A stretch of DNA of 64,000 nt from JBCBKU01 sp965267475. Its GTDB lineage: Bacteria; Pseudomonadota; Alphaproteobacteria; Rhodobacterales; Rhodobacteraceae. Below the pieces are notes generated by a model. That model saw only the letters and a list, made by a program, of their open reading frames with translations, was not told the DNA's origin and ran no database searches. Below are positions 8,464 through 17,389 of the stretch, one piece after another. The stretch lies in assembly GCA_965267475.1 (NCBI GenBank), contig OZ254079.1:2790001-2854000 (forward strand), given 5' to 3'. Numbering within the stretch: position 1 is the first letter of the stretch; each line of letters opens with the position of its first letter. Position numbers and translations under genes: made by a program.

Positions 8464-9675
8464 ATGGCGTTCTGGATCATCTCAATCGGCCTGCTGGTCG
8501 TCGTCTCACTTGCCGCGATTGCGGTGATTTTCCGTGCCCCGCCCGCTGAGGGTGAAGGCGCCGAAGATCTGGCCGTCTATCGCGATCAATTGGACGGGAT
8601 CGAGAAGGATCTGGCGCGCGGCGTCCTGACCGAGGACGAGGGCGAGGCGATCAGAACCGAAGTCGCGCGACGCCTGTTGGCCGCCGACAAAACCGCTGCA
8701 TCCGTGGGGCCCGCCGGACGCGGGGGCGGTGCGCCAGTTCTCGGCGCGCTACTTGTGATCGGCCCCTTATTCGCAGGCACACTGGCCACATATGTCTGGC
8801 TTGGCTCGCCCGGGCTTCCCGATTTGCCCTTGGCCGAACGCCTGGAGGCCGCTGAAGAACGCTACGCCGCCCGCATTTCGCAGGCCGAGGCCGAGGCGTT
8901 GGCCGCCCGAACGTTGCCAGCGCCACGCGAACCCGACGCGGAATTTGCCGATCTGATGGCCCGGTTAAGAACTGCCGTGGCAGACCGGCCTGATGACTTG
9001 CAGGGCCATGTTCTGTTGGCACGAAACGAAGCGTCACTTAGAAATTTCGCAGCAGCAGCAAAAGCTTACGGCGATATTGTGCGGATCCGGGGCGCGGATG
9101 CGTCACCCGCCGATCTCGCCGCCCATGCCGATGCGATGATCCTGGCCGCAGGTGGCTTCGTCTCGCCCGAGGCAGAGGCGACCATTTCGCGACTTCTGGA
9201 CATGGACCCGCAAAGCGGACCCGGCCGGTACTTCCTGGGCCTCATGTTCGCGCAAAACGCCAGGGAAGATCGCGCGTTCGAGGTCTGGCGCGCCTTGCTG
9301 GAAGAAAGCCCCGCGGATGCCCCTTGGGTTCCAGCCATCGAGGCGCAGATCACCGACCTCGCATGGATGGCCGGGGTCCGGTACACGCCGCCTGTGCGCT
9401 CGGGCCCCACTGCCGAGGATATCGAGGCCGCGGGCGGGATGTCGGCGGAAGACCGGGCCCAGATGATCGAAGGCATGGTTGAGGGTTTGGCGGCGCGCCT
9501 TGCCGATGAAGGCGGCCCGCCCGAAGACTGGGCGCAACTGATCCGCGCTTTGGGCGTTCTCGGCCAGACGGATCGCGCGGCGGCTATATGGTCCGAGGCG
9601 CAGGTCGCCTTCGAAAACACGGATGGGCTTCCTATCGTGGAAGAAGCCGCGCGCGCCGCCGGGGTCGCCCAATGA
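8464..9675 (+). CDS. ccmI: c-type cytochrome biogenesis protein CcmI
   Basis: The 403-residue protein starts with a membrane helix (FWIISIGLLVVVSLAAIAVIF) and a DLAVYRDQLDGIEKDLARG segment that defines the CcmI N-terminal domain (TIGR03142). A second helix lies around residues 95-118. The periplasmic C-terminal part contains TPR-like repeats, including AVADRPDDLQGHVLLARNE and PQSGPGRYFLGLMF. CcmI holds apocytochrome c for haem ligation by CcmFH. The ATG at 8464 was chosen because 47 open upstream codons are unlike the family. It overlaps ruvX by ATGA. Confidence 0.9.
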   Translation: MAFWIISIGLLVVVSLAAIAVIFRAPPAEGEGAEDLAVYRDQLDGIEKDLARGVLTEDEGEAIRTEVARRLLAADKTAASVGPAGRGGGAPVLGALLVIGPLFAGTLATYVWLGSPGLPDLPLAERLEAAEERYAARISQAEAEALAARTLPAPREPDAEFADLMARLRTAVADRPDDLQGHVLLARNEASLRNFAAAAKAYGDIVRIRGADASPADLAAHADAMILAAGGFVSPEAEATISRLLDMDPQSGPGRYFLGLMFAQNAREDRAFEVWRALLEESPADAPWVPAIEAQITDLAWMAGVRYTPPVRSGPTAEDIEAAGGMSAEDRAQMIEGMVEGLAARLADEGGPPEDWAQLIRALGVLGQTDRAAAIWSEAQVAFENTDGLPIVEEAARAAGVAQ

Positions 9676-10148
9676 TCTTTGACGTATTCGAAGATTTCGC
9701 GGGCTGTCTTGGCGATCATCGGGCCTTGGCCGGGCTCGATTTCGGCGAAAAAACCATAGGCATCGCTGTTTCAGATACAGGTCGAAGCATTGCCACGCCA
9801 CTTGAGACGATCCGGCGGAGTAAGTTCAAGGTAGATGCGGCAAGGCTGATCGGGATCGCCGAGGATCGCGCCCTTGGGGGCATTGTGCTTGGGCTGCCTT
9901 TGAATATGGACGGAACAGAAGGCCCGCGCGCCCAATCCACGCGGGCTTTCGCACGCAATCTGGCCGGTGTTACCGAATTGCCGATTGCCTTCTGGGACGA
10001 ACGCCTGTCGACGGTGGCCGCCGAACGCGCGCTGCTTGAGGCCGACACATCCCGCGCCCGGCGCCGCGACGTCATCGATCATGTGGCCGCGGGCGTGATC
10101 CTGCAAGGCGCCCTCGACCGGCTTGGGTTTTTGGAGCGAACATCATGA
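9672..10148 (+). CDS. ruvX: RuvX/YqgF-family putative Holliday junction resolvase or rRNA maturation nuclease
   Basis: The 158 residues show the RNase H-like fold signatures of the family: GLDFGEKTIGIAVSD near residue 20, GIVLGLPLNMDGTEGPRA, and WDERLSTVAAERALLE. The conserved acidic residues of the active site (Asp in GLDFG, Asp and Glu in WDERLST, and Asp in RRRDVIDHVAA) are present. In E. coli the homologue acts in 16S rRNA 5'-end processing. Start and stop overlap ccmI and the next gene by ATGA, making a three-gene unit. Confidence 0.92.
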   Translation: MIFDVFEDFAGCLGDHRALAGLDFGEKTIGIAVSDTGRSIATPLETIRRSKFKVDAARLIGIAEDRALGGIVLGLPLNMDGTEGPRAQSTRAFARNLAGVTELPIAFWDERLSTVAAERALLEADTSRARRRDVIDHVAAGVILQGALDRLGFLERTS

Positions 10149-10369
10149 GCGACGAGATTTGGCGCCGTGCCGAAGTGGAAAGCCCTTGCATCAAGATCTG
10201 CGTGGTCCATCCGGAAACTAGGTTGTGCACCGGCTGCAACCGGTCCATCGACGAAATCGCGCGCTGGTCTTCCATGCCTGCCCAGGAACGCGCATCGATC
10301 CTGGCTGATCTGCCAAGCCGGAAGGCCAGCCCCGGCCGCCGCGGCGGACGCGCCGGGCGGCAGCGCTAG
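10145..10369 (+). CDS. DUF1289 domain protein
   Basis: This small 74-residue protein has the DUF1289 pattern: a short N-terminus, then SPCIKICVVHPETRLCTGCNRS with four Cys likely to bind a metal, then IDEIARWSSMPAQERASIL. The tail is basic (RRGGRAGRQR). Function is unknown for the family. It overlaps ruvX by ATGA and its stop overlaps the end of the convergent acyl-CoA synthetase gene by four bases. Confidence 0.88.
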   Translation: MSDEIWRRAEVESPCIKICVVHPETRLCTGCNRSIDEIARWSSMPAQERASILADLPSRKASPGRRGGRAGRQR

Positions 10370-11973
10370 TCTCTTTCGCGCAAGGCCCGCCGGATTACTT
10401 TCCCCGTGGCCGTCATGGGCAAGCTTTCGACTGCTTCAATCGCTCGCGGTGCTACATGCGGGCTGACCCGGTCCGCCACACGTTTTCGAAGCAGGTCTGC
10501 TAGGTCATCCGGCGCGCCGTCGCGCAGAACCACGAATGCTTTGACGACTTCGCCCCGGACCGCATCCGGCACCCCCACAGCGGCAGCCTGAAGAACGTCC
10601 GGGTGACCCGTCAGACAGTTCTCGATCTCGGTGGGTCCAATCCGGTACCCGGCCGAGTTGATCACATCATCGTCGCGCGAAAGATAGGTGAAGTACCCCT
10701 CCGCGTCACAGGTTCCAAGATCACCGGTTAGAAGCCAGTCACCTAGGAACTTCTTCTCTGTCGCCTCGGGATTCTTCCAATATTCCAGGAACATAACCGG
10801 ATCCGGTCGTCTGATCGCAATCTCTCCGGGGGCGTCGGGCGGAACTGGCGTGCCGTCCTCGCCCAGGATCGCGACGTCGTGCCCGGGCACCGCGCGACCC
10901 ATCGTGCCCGGGCGGATCTCCATTGCGCCGTGGCAGGTCGAGATGACCAGATTACACTCGGTCTGACCGTAAAGCTCGTTCAGGCGCGCGCCCAGCGTCT
11001 CGTTTACCCAAGCGTGCAGATCCGCGCCCAGGCTCTCGCCGCCCGACCCGATGGAACGCACGGTCAACCCGCCCGGCGCATTTGCGGTCCGCATGACCCG
11101 AAGCGCCGTCGGCGGCAGGAACATGTTGGTGACGTTGAAATCGGCGATCAGGTGGAAGGCATCGTCTGGATCGAACTTGCGCATGCGGTGACTGACCAGC
11201 GGTACGCCGAAATAAAGGCAGGGCATCGCCAGATCCATCAGCCCGCCGATCCAGGCCCAATCTGCCGGGGTCCAGCCCACGGCACCGGGCTCGGGGAAGA
11301 ACTCATGCTGAAGCTCGAACGCGGGAAGGTGGCCAAGAAGAAACCGGTGACCGTGCAGCGCGCCTTTGGGCGGGCCGGTTGTGCCCGACGTATAGATCAG
11401 GGTGGCAGGCGCATCAGGACCGACCGGTTCGGATGTCGAGATCGGTTTGGCGGCCCGAACCGTATCCCAAAGGTTCAACACCGGCGATCTGCCACCATTC
11501 ACGCAAAATGTCGCAAAAGTGCAATCCACTTGGTCTTTCACCGCCTGAACTTTGTCCAGGCTGTTCGAATCCGTAATGACCGCCTTGGCACCTGAATCGC
11601 TGATCCGGAAAGCCAACGCGTCTTCTCCGAACAAAGTGAAAAGCGGCAACGAGATTGCGCCGAGCTTCATTGCCGCAAAATGCGTGACCATGACTTCGGG
11701 GCATTGCGGCAGCAATATCCCCACCCTGTCGCCGCGCCCGACCCCCTGCGCTCTGAGGGCCGAGGCCAGCCGATCTGACGCGTCCTTTAACGTGCCAAAG
11801 GTCCAGGTTTCGGTGCCCTGGTCGGTCAGATGCAGAATGGCGGGCCGATCGGGGTCCAGCGCAGCCCAGGCATCGCAGCACGCCCGGGCGATCGAAAAAT
11901 CTTCCGGGATCTGCCACTGAAAATCTTTCCTCAGCGTCTGCCAGTCTTCCCGTGCGCGGATCGTCCGGTCCAT
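10366..11973 (-). CDS. AMP-forming acyl-CoA synthetase (ACS/medium-chain type)
   Basis: The 535-residue adenylating enzyme activates a carboxylic acid with ATP and then CoA. Motifs are the P-loop-like LIYTSGTTGPPKGA, the A5 region ELYGQTECN, the A7 LLTGDLG, and the C-terminal A10 MTATGKVIRR with its catalytic Lys. The overall pattern, with EYWKNPEATEKKFLGDW, resembles acetyl/medium-chain acyl-CoA synthetases more than long-chain FadD. The ATG at 11973 follows a GAGGGGA ribosome site; the frame stays open a further 189 codons upstream, but that part is antisense to moaA. Substrate is not predictable by eye. Confidence 0.9.
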   Translation of the reverse strand: MDRTIRAREDWQTLRKDFQWQIPEDFSIARACCDAWAALDPDRPAILHLTDQGTETWTFGTLKDASDRLASALRAQGVGRGDRVGILLPQCPEVMVTHFAAMKLGAISLPLFTLFGEDALAFRISDSGAKAVITDSNSLDKVQAVKDQVDCTFATFCVNGGRSPVLNLWDTVRAAKPISTSEPVGPDAPATLIYTSGTTGPPKGALHGHRFLLGHLPAFELQHEFFPEPGAVGWTPADWAWIGGLMDLAMPCLYFGVPLVSHRMRKFDPDDAFHLIADFNVTNMFLPPTALRVMRTANAPGGLTVRSIGSGGESLGADLHAWVNETLGARLNELYGQTECNLVISTCHGAMEIRPGTMGRAVPGHDVAILGEDGTPVPPDAPGEIAIRRPDPVMFLEYWKNPEATEKKFLGDWLLTGDLGTCDAEGYFTYLSRDDDVINSAGYRIGPTEIENCLTGHPDVLQAAAVGVPDAVRGEVVKAFVVLRDGAPDDLADLLRKRVADRVSPHVAPRAIEAVESLPMTATGKVIRRALRERD

Positions 11974-12081
11974 CCTGTCCCCTCGCCTAAAGGACGTCGA
12001 AATTACCATTCGCCGCGAACTTTGGTCAATCGGCAGCGTCGGGGATTGCACCCCCTGCGGCGCGGGCATACTCTCGCGCCC

Positions 12082-13086
12082 ATGTCGGCACCCCTCATCG
12101 ATCCTTTTCAGCGTGCGATCAGTTATTTGCGCGTATCCGTCACAGATCGGTGCGACTTCCGCTGCGTGTATTGCATGTCCGAGCAGATGACCTTCCTTCC
12201 GAAGAAAGAGCTTCTGACGTTGGAAGAACTGGACCGGCTCTGCTCGACCTTCATTCGCCTTGGGGTGCGGAAGCTGCGCATCACCGGGGGAGAACCGTTG
12301 GTCCGTCGCGGGATCATGACGTTTTTCAAAAGCATGGGGCGGCATCTGGACAGCGGCGCGCTGGATGAACTGACCGTCACCACCAATGGTTCGCAACTTG
12401 AAAAATTTGCGCCTCAGCTGGCCGCCGCCGGTGTGCGTCGGATCAACGTGTCGCTCGACACGCTTGATGCAGACAAGTTCGCCGCAATCACCCGGTGGGG
12501 ACGCCTGACCCAGGTTTTGAAGGGGATCGACGCGGCGCAAGCCGCCGGATTGCGGGTCAAGATCAACACTGTCGCGCTAAAAGGGTTCAACGAAGATGAG
12601 TTGTTCGACCTGACCCAATGGTGCGCGGACCGCGACATGGATCTGACTTTTATTGAGGTCATGCCGATGGGGGATATCGGCAATGAGAACCGACTGGGCC
12701 AGTACTGGGCGCTCAGCGATCTGCGCGGCAGTCTGGCCAAACACTATGATCTGATCGACCTTGCCGAACGGACGGGCGGTCCGGCACGCTATGTCCAGCT
12801 GCGCGAAACGGGCCAGAAGGTCGGGTTCATCACGCCCCTAAGTCACAATTTCTGTGAAAGCTGCAACCGTGTGCGTGTGACTTGCACGGGCGAAATCTTC
12901 ATGTGCCTCGGTCAGGAAGATCGGGCGGACCTGCGGGCACCGCTTCGATCCTCGGAACATGACGGGCCCCTGGAAGAGGCGATCCGCGCCGCAATTGCGA
13001 TGAAGCCGAAGGGCCACGACTTCGACTACTCAAGGCAGCGGCTCGACGGGCAGATGTCGCGTCATATGAGCCATACGGGCGGCTGA
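12082..13086 (+). CDS. moaA: GTP 3',8-cyclase MoaA (molybdenum cofactor biosynthesis)
   Basis: The radical SAM enzyme has 334 residues and makes 3',8-cyclo-GTP from GTP, the first step of molybdopterin synthesis. The N-terminal cluster motif is Cys24-x3-Cys28-x2-Cys31 (CDFRCVYC). The C-terminal second cluster is NFCESCNRVRVTCTGEIFMC. ITGGEPLVRRG is the SAM-binding GGEP motif, and the chain ends in Gly-Gly, as conserved MoaA proteins do. Start at 12082 fits the family N-terminus (LIDPFQRAISYLRVSVTDRC). waaA begins 5 bases after its stop. Confidence 0.96.
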   Translation: MSAPLIDPFQRAISYLRVSVTDRCDFRCVYCMSEQMTFLPKKELLTLEELDRLCSTFIRLGVRKLRITGGEPLVRRGIMTFFKSMGRHLDSGALDELTVTTNGSQLEKFAPQLAAAGVRRINVSLDTLDADKFAAITRWGRLTQVLKGIDAAQAAGLRVKINTVALKGFNEDELFDLTQWCADRDMDLTFIEVMPMGDIGNENRLGQYWALSDLRGSLAKHYDLIDLAERTGGPARYVQLRETGQKVGFITPLSHNFCESCNRVRVTCTGEIFMCLGQEDRADLRAPLRSSEHDGPLEEAIRAAIAMKPKGHDFDYSRQRLDGQMSRHMSHTGG

Positions 13087-13091
13087 GATCT

Positions 13092-14387
13092 ATGAAAAAC
13101 GAGCCCGATCCACCGGGCCTGGTCTATCTGACCTATGCGGCCCTCACAGCATTGGCAGCGCGCCCGCTGCACGCATGGGTGGCGGCCCGGATGCGCAAGC
13201 GCGGCGTCTCGGATGCCCGCATTGGCGAGCGTTTCGGGAAGGCCACCGCGCCCCGTCCGGCGGGCCGCCTTTTGTGGTTTCACGCCGTCAGTGTGGGCGA
13301 GGCGCAATCGATCCTGGGTCTGATCACGCTGCTGGGTGAGCGTCTTCCGTCGGCGTCTTTCCTGATCACGACCGTCACGCACACGTCCGCCGAAATCGTC
13401 GCCAGCCGATTGCCGCCCAGAACCAGGCACCAGTTTGCGCCGCTCGACACACCACCGGCAATGAAGCGGTTTCTGAACCACTGGCAGCCGAACCTGGCCG
13501 TGCTGGTCGAAAGCGAGATCTGGCCTCGCATGATCGTCAAAACCGAACGGCTTGGCACGCCCTTGATCCTGATCAATGCGCGACTGTCCGAGAAGTCTTT
13601 CAGGGTCTGGCGTCGCATTCCGGGACTGCCGAAAACGCTGTTGGACCGGTTCTCGGCCATAGTGGCCCAGACCCAAGGCACGGTGGACGGGTTTTTGCGC
13701 CTTGGGGCCGATCCGGAAATCTTGTCGGCCAGCGGCGATCTGAAGGCCGCCGCAGCGCCCCTTCCGGTCGATCAAAGCGCTTTGGATACCCTGAAACAGG
13801 CCGTTGGCGCCCGTCCGGTGTGGATTGCGGCCTCTACCCATTCGGGCGAGGAAGAGATTCTCGCAGCCGCCCACCGGCTGGTGTTGAAAGATGCACCCGA
13901 CGCATTGATGATCCTTGTCCCGCGCCACCCCGAACGGGGCGACAAGGTCATGGAAATGCTGAGTTCCTGCGGGTGGCGCGCATCGCGACGAAGTGCAGCG
14001 GCGCTGCCAGACGCCGATGATCAGATCTATCTGGCTGATACCCTGGGCGAGATGGGGGTGTTCTTCGCCCTGTCGCAGGTCTTGTTTCTGGGCGGTTCTT
14101 TCGTGCCGGTGGGCGGTCACAACCCGTTTGAACCAGCGAAGTTTGGCATTCCCGTCCTGCACGGCCCTCAAGTTGCCAATGCCGCCGATACCTATGCACA
14201 AATGGACAAGGCGGGCGCCGCAAAACTGGTCCATGATGCGAATGATCTGGCCAGTGCTGTTGCCGACTGGTTGCCGGGTCCCCCAGCCGACCGTGTCGAA
14301 GCGGCGCAGCGTTTCGCTGTCGCGGCGGATGAGATCCAGTCCCAGGTGGCCGACACAATTCTGGCGGTGTTAGAGAGCAATCCATGA
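13092..14387 (+). CDS. waaA: 3-deoxy-D-manno-octulosonic acid (Kdo) transferase
   Basis: The 431-residue protein transfers Kdo from CMP-Kdo to lipid IVA at the inner membrane. A hydrophobic N-terminal segment (LVYLTYAALTALAARPL) could anchor it. Family features are LLWFHAVSVGEAQS, the ESEIWPRMI motif, LINARLSEKSF, and in the C-terminal domain FLGGSFVPVGGHNPFEPA. It overlaps the following glycosyltransferase by ATGA, so the two are probably one lipopolysaccharide-core unit. Confidence 0.94.
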   Translation: MKNEPDPPGLVYLTYAALTALAARPLHAWVAARMRKRGVSDARIGERFGKATAPRPAGRLLWFHAVSVGEAQSILGLITLLGERLPSASFLITTVTHTSAEIVASRLPPRTRHQFAPLDTPPAMKRFLNHWQPNLAVLVESEIWPRMIVKTERLGTPLILINARLSEKSFRVWRRIPGLPKTLLDRFSAIVAQTQGTVDGFLRLGADPEILSASGDLKAAAAPLPVDQSALDTLKQAVGARPVWIAASTHSGEEEILAAAHRLVLKDAPDALMILVPRHPERGDKVMEMLSSCGWRASRRSAAALPDADDQIYLADTLGEMGVFFALSQVLFLGGSFVPVGGHNPFEPAKFGIPVLHGPQVANAADTYAQMDKAGAAKLVHDANDLASAVADWLPGPPADRVEAAQRFAVAADEIQSQVADTILAVLESNP

Positions 14388-15442
14388 CCGCGCCCGAGCT
14401 GTTCATCACCAACTTCAACAAGAATTTCACGGGCGTCTCGGCGACGATTGCCGCGCTTGTCCCCGAACAGGCGAAAACGCGGAACCTGCGATTGGTTGGC
14501 CAGCCGCTTCCGGGCTGGGACAATGTGATCACCGGCAAGGATGCGCGCAATCTCTCCAGGCGTCCGCCCCAGGGTCGGAACTTCGCGATCTGGCATGTGC
14601 GACGTGACCCCGAGATGATCGCGGCGCTTTGGGCCCGCGACGTCCTGCGCCTGCCGATCAAGACCGTGTTTACATCAGCCGCCAAGCACCGCCACTCGGC
14701 CTTCCCGCGTTGGCTGATTGCGCGCCAGGATGCCGTGATCGCGACGTCGGATGAAGCGGCATCCCTGGTCCCAAAGGTGGCCACAGTGGCGCCGCACGGG
14801 GTCGACACAAACCGATACCAACCTGCGGCTGATCGTGCAGCGGCCTGGGCCGAACTCGGGTTTGGTGGCAAACAGGGCGTGGCCATCATCGGCCGGATCC
14901 GGCCCGAGAAGGGCACTGACATCTTCGTCGATGCCATGATCCGCGTGATGCAAACCAATGGTGATGTCACGGCACTCGTCATCGGTTTGGCCAAAGACGG
15001 GGACGCCGACTTCCTTGCGGGTCTGAAAGCCAAGGTGTCCGAAGCCGGGCTGTCAGAACGGATCCTCTTTCCGGGCTTCGTCGATCACGACCTACAAACG
15101 CGGTTGATGCCTGCCCTGTCATTGGTGGCCAACGTCGCGCGCTATGAACCCTTTGGTGTCGTCCCCGCCGAAGGCATGGCCGCGGGCACGCCGTTCGTTT
15201 GCTCAGATACTGGCTTTTACCGGGAATTCTCGGCTGGCGAGACGACCGGGCTTATCGTCAATCCTGGCGACGCGAGCGCGGCTGCCGGGGCGATCTCAAC
15301 CCTGCTGGACGACCCTGATCGCCTTGAAATCATGGGACAAAAAGCGCGTGCGCTTGCTGTTGAGAAATACTCGGTCGCGCGCGAAGCTGCACAAATCGGC
15401 GACGTCTATGATCGCCTTTGGGCCGGTGAAACTTTCACCTAG
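14384..15442 (+). CDS. GT4-family glycosyltransferase, probable LPS core
   Basis: The 352-residue protein has a GT-B fold: an N-terminal half without strong motifs and a C-terminal half with GRIRPEKGTDIFVDA, the donor-binding lysine segment, and ARYEPFGVVPAEGMAAGTP, the E-x7-E nucleotide-sugar motif. Coupling to waaA (ATGA overlap) points to lipid A-core sugar transfer. It resembles LpcC-like core mannosyltransferases, but donor and acceptor are inferred. It converges on the next gene, and both stop codons share the palindrome CTAG at 15439-15442. Confidence 0.85.
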   Translation: MTAPELFITNFNKNFTGVSATIAALVPEQAKTRNLRLVGQPLPGWDNVITGKDARNLSRRPPQGRNFAIWHVRRDPEMIAALWARDVLRLPIKTVFTSAAKHRHSAFPRWLIARQDAVIATSDEAASLVPKVATVAPHGVDTNRYQPAADRAAAWAELGFGGKQGVAIIGRIRPEKGTDIFVDAMIRVMQTNGDVTALVIGLAKDGDADFLAGLKAKVSEAGLSERILFPGFVDHDLQTRLMPALSLVANVARYEPFGVVPAEGMAAGTPFVCSDTGFYREFSAGETTGLIVNPGDASAAAGAISTLLDDPDRLEIMGQKARALAVEKYSVAREAAQIGDVYDRLWAGETFT

Positions 15443-16191
15443 CGTCTTAGCGCCGGAAGACCGATCCCGGTGCTTTCGAACCCGCCATCCGCCCCGATGA
15501 TCTGGCCCGAGATGAAGCTGGCTTTGTCTGAGCATAGGAACGTGATCAAGCCAGCAATCTCATCCTCGGACCCGTAGCGGTTCAATGGGATCGCATCGTG
15601 ATAGGCTTGAATGATCTCGGGCGAATGCACGGCCATGGCAAGTTTCGTCCGGACGGGACCTGGTGCGACGCAATTGGCGCGCACCCCGTATTCACCCAAC
15701 TCGGCCGCCTGCTGGCGGGTGAGTTGCATGACGGCAGCCTTTGAGGTGCCGTAAGCCACACGAAGGGTCGATGCGCGATAACCCGATATGGAAGAAATAT
15801 TGACGATGGCGCCTTTTGCTTCCTTCAGAGACGGAACCGCTGCCTGGGTCATCAGGAACACGCCATCAAGGTTGGTGGCCATGACCGCGCGCCATCGGTC
15901 AAAGGTGGTTTCTTCGATGGGCCCGAAATCGGCGACGCCCGCGTTGTTCACAAGCGCATCGATCTGACCAAAGGCATCCAGCGTTTCAGCCGCCATCAAT
16001 GGCGGTTGTGCGGGGTCCGAGACGTCGTTCGGCAACGCGAGCACCCCGTCCAGACCGGCGGAGGCAGACGCCAATTCTTCACGGTCCCAATCGACCATCG
16101 CGACGCGCCAGCCGTCGTCGAGAAACATCTTGCATGTGGCAAGCCCGATCCCCCGCGCCGCCCCCGTGACGATGGCGACTTTGCCGGTCAT
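15439..16191 (-). CDS. SDR-family NAD(P)-dependent oxidoreductase
   Basis: This classical short-chain dehydrogenase of 250 residues has the cofactor motif TGAARGIG at residues 9-16, NNAGV, and catalytic Ser in NISSISG and Tyr-x3-Lys in AYGTSKAAV. Asp in VDWDRE after the second strand favours NAD(H). The ATGA overlap with the upstream M20 hydrolase puts it in an operon with two amidohydrolases and a peptide ABC ATPase. Substrate unknown. Confidence 0.9.
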   Translation of the reverse strand: MTGKVAIVTGAARGIGLATCKMFLDDGWRVAMVDWDREELASASAGLDGVLALPNDVSDPAQPPLMAAETLDAFGQIDALVNNAGVADFGPIEETTFDRWRAVMATNLDGVFLMTQAAVPSLKEAKGAIVNISSISGYRASTLRVAYGTSKAAVMQLTRQQAAELGEYGVRANCVAPGPVRTKLAMAVHSPEIIQAYHDAIPLNRYGSEDEIAGLITFLCSDKASFISGQIIGADGGFESTGIGLPALRR

Positions 16192-17342
16192 GCGGACAGC
16201 CGTCGCTCAACGAGTTCCGCGAAGAATGAACAGCCTGCCGGGATCGCCTCATCATTGAAGTCGTACTCCGGATGATGAAGCGAGGCATTCGGACCGATGC
16301 CCAAGTGAATATAGGCGCCAGGACGCTTTTCCAGGAAATAGGACATGTCTTCGCCCCAGGCGGTCAATGCAGCTTCGCCACAAGCTCCGGCGACGGCGGT
16401 CGCCGCATCTCGCGCATAATCCGTCTCATCGGGGCTGTTAAAGACCATCGGATACCCTCTGAGGAAGTCCACCTCTGCGCTCGCCCCATGGGCGGCGGCT
16501 GTCATTTCGGCGATCTGCTTGATCTTGGTCTCGACCAGATCTCTGGTTTCGGCGCTAAACGTCCGTGCTGTGCCGCGCATGCGGACCCGCCCCGCAATCA
16601 CGTTGTGCGCGCGGGTGTCCGTCTCGACGGATGTTACCGAGACCACTGCACCCTCAACCGCGTTGACCCAACGGCTCGTTATCGTCTGAAGGGCGACGAT
16701 GATATGGGCCGCCGTGACCGTGCCATCCACGGCCAGATGCGGTTGCGCCGCATGGCCCGGCATGGCGTTGACCACGATCTCGAACTGATCGGCATTGCCG
16801 TAAAACGCGCCATCGCGAATGGCGAAGGTTCCAAGCGCCATGTTTGGAATGTTGTGAAGCCCGTAAATTTCGTCGATGTCCACCTTGTCCAAAAGGCCGT
16901 CATCCAGCATGACCTTGGCGCCTCCCCCGCCCTCTTCCGCCGGTTGGAACACCAAGACGACGCGGCCCTTGAAGTTGCGGGTCTCGGCCAGGTACTTGGC
17001 GGCCCCGAGAAGCATCGCGGTATGACCGTCATGGCCGCAAGCATGCATCTTGCCTGGCACGGTCGAGGCATAGTCGGCCCCAGTCGCTTCCTCGATCGGA
17101 AGCGCGTCCATATCGGCCCGAAGACCTATGGTACGCCCCGGCCCCTTGCCGTCGATGATGCCAAGAACGCCGGTTTGCCCGACGCCTTCAATCACCTGAT
17201 CGCAACCGAACGCGCGCAATTTGTCGGCGACAACCCCAGCGGTCCGGTGCACGTCGAACAACAGCTCCGGATGCGCGTGCAAGTCGCGGCGCCATTCGGT
17301 GATTTCCGGAAGAAGCTCAGCAAAGCGGTTTTTGATCGGCAT
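16188..17342 (-). CDS. M20 family amidohydrolase (aminoacylase/hippurate hydrolase type)
   Basis: The 384-residue metal-dependent hydrolase probably removes an acyl group from N-acyl amino acids or related amides. Family motifs are WRRDLHAHPELLFD, GLRADMDALPIEE, MHACGHDGHTAMLLGAA, QPAEEGGGGAKVM (catalytic Glu pair) and a C-terminal His in GPNASLHHPEYDFND. The dimerisation (lid) domain occupies roughly residues 185-300. Overlap with the SDR gene and the peptide-type ABC transporter nearby suggest use of imported amides or peptides. Confidence 0.92.
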   Translation of the reverse strand: MPIKNRFAELLPEITEWRRDLHAHPELLFDVHRTAGVVADKLRAFGCDQVIEGVGQTGVLGIIDGKGPGRTIGLRADMDALPIEEATGADYASTVPGKMHACGHDGHTAMLLGAAKYLAETRNFKGRVVLVFQPAEEGGGGAKVMLDDGLLDKVDIDEIYGLHNIPNMALGTFAIRDGAFYGNADQFEIVVNAMPGHAAQPHLAVDGTVTAAHIIVALQTITSRWVNAVEGAVVSVTSVETDTRAHNVIAGRVRMRGTARTFSAETRDLVETKIKQIAEMTAAAHGASAEVDFLRGYPMVFNSPDETDYARDAATAVAGACGEAALTAWGEDMSYFLEKRPGAYIHLGIGPNASLHHPEYDFNDEAIPAGCSFFAELVERRLSA

Positions 17343-17389
17343 CGGGTCCCATCCTGCCTGGATACTTAACTAGAATGTAGGGCGTCGTG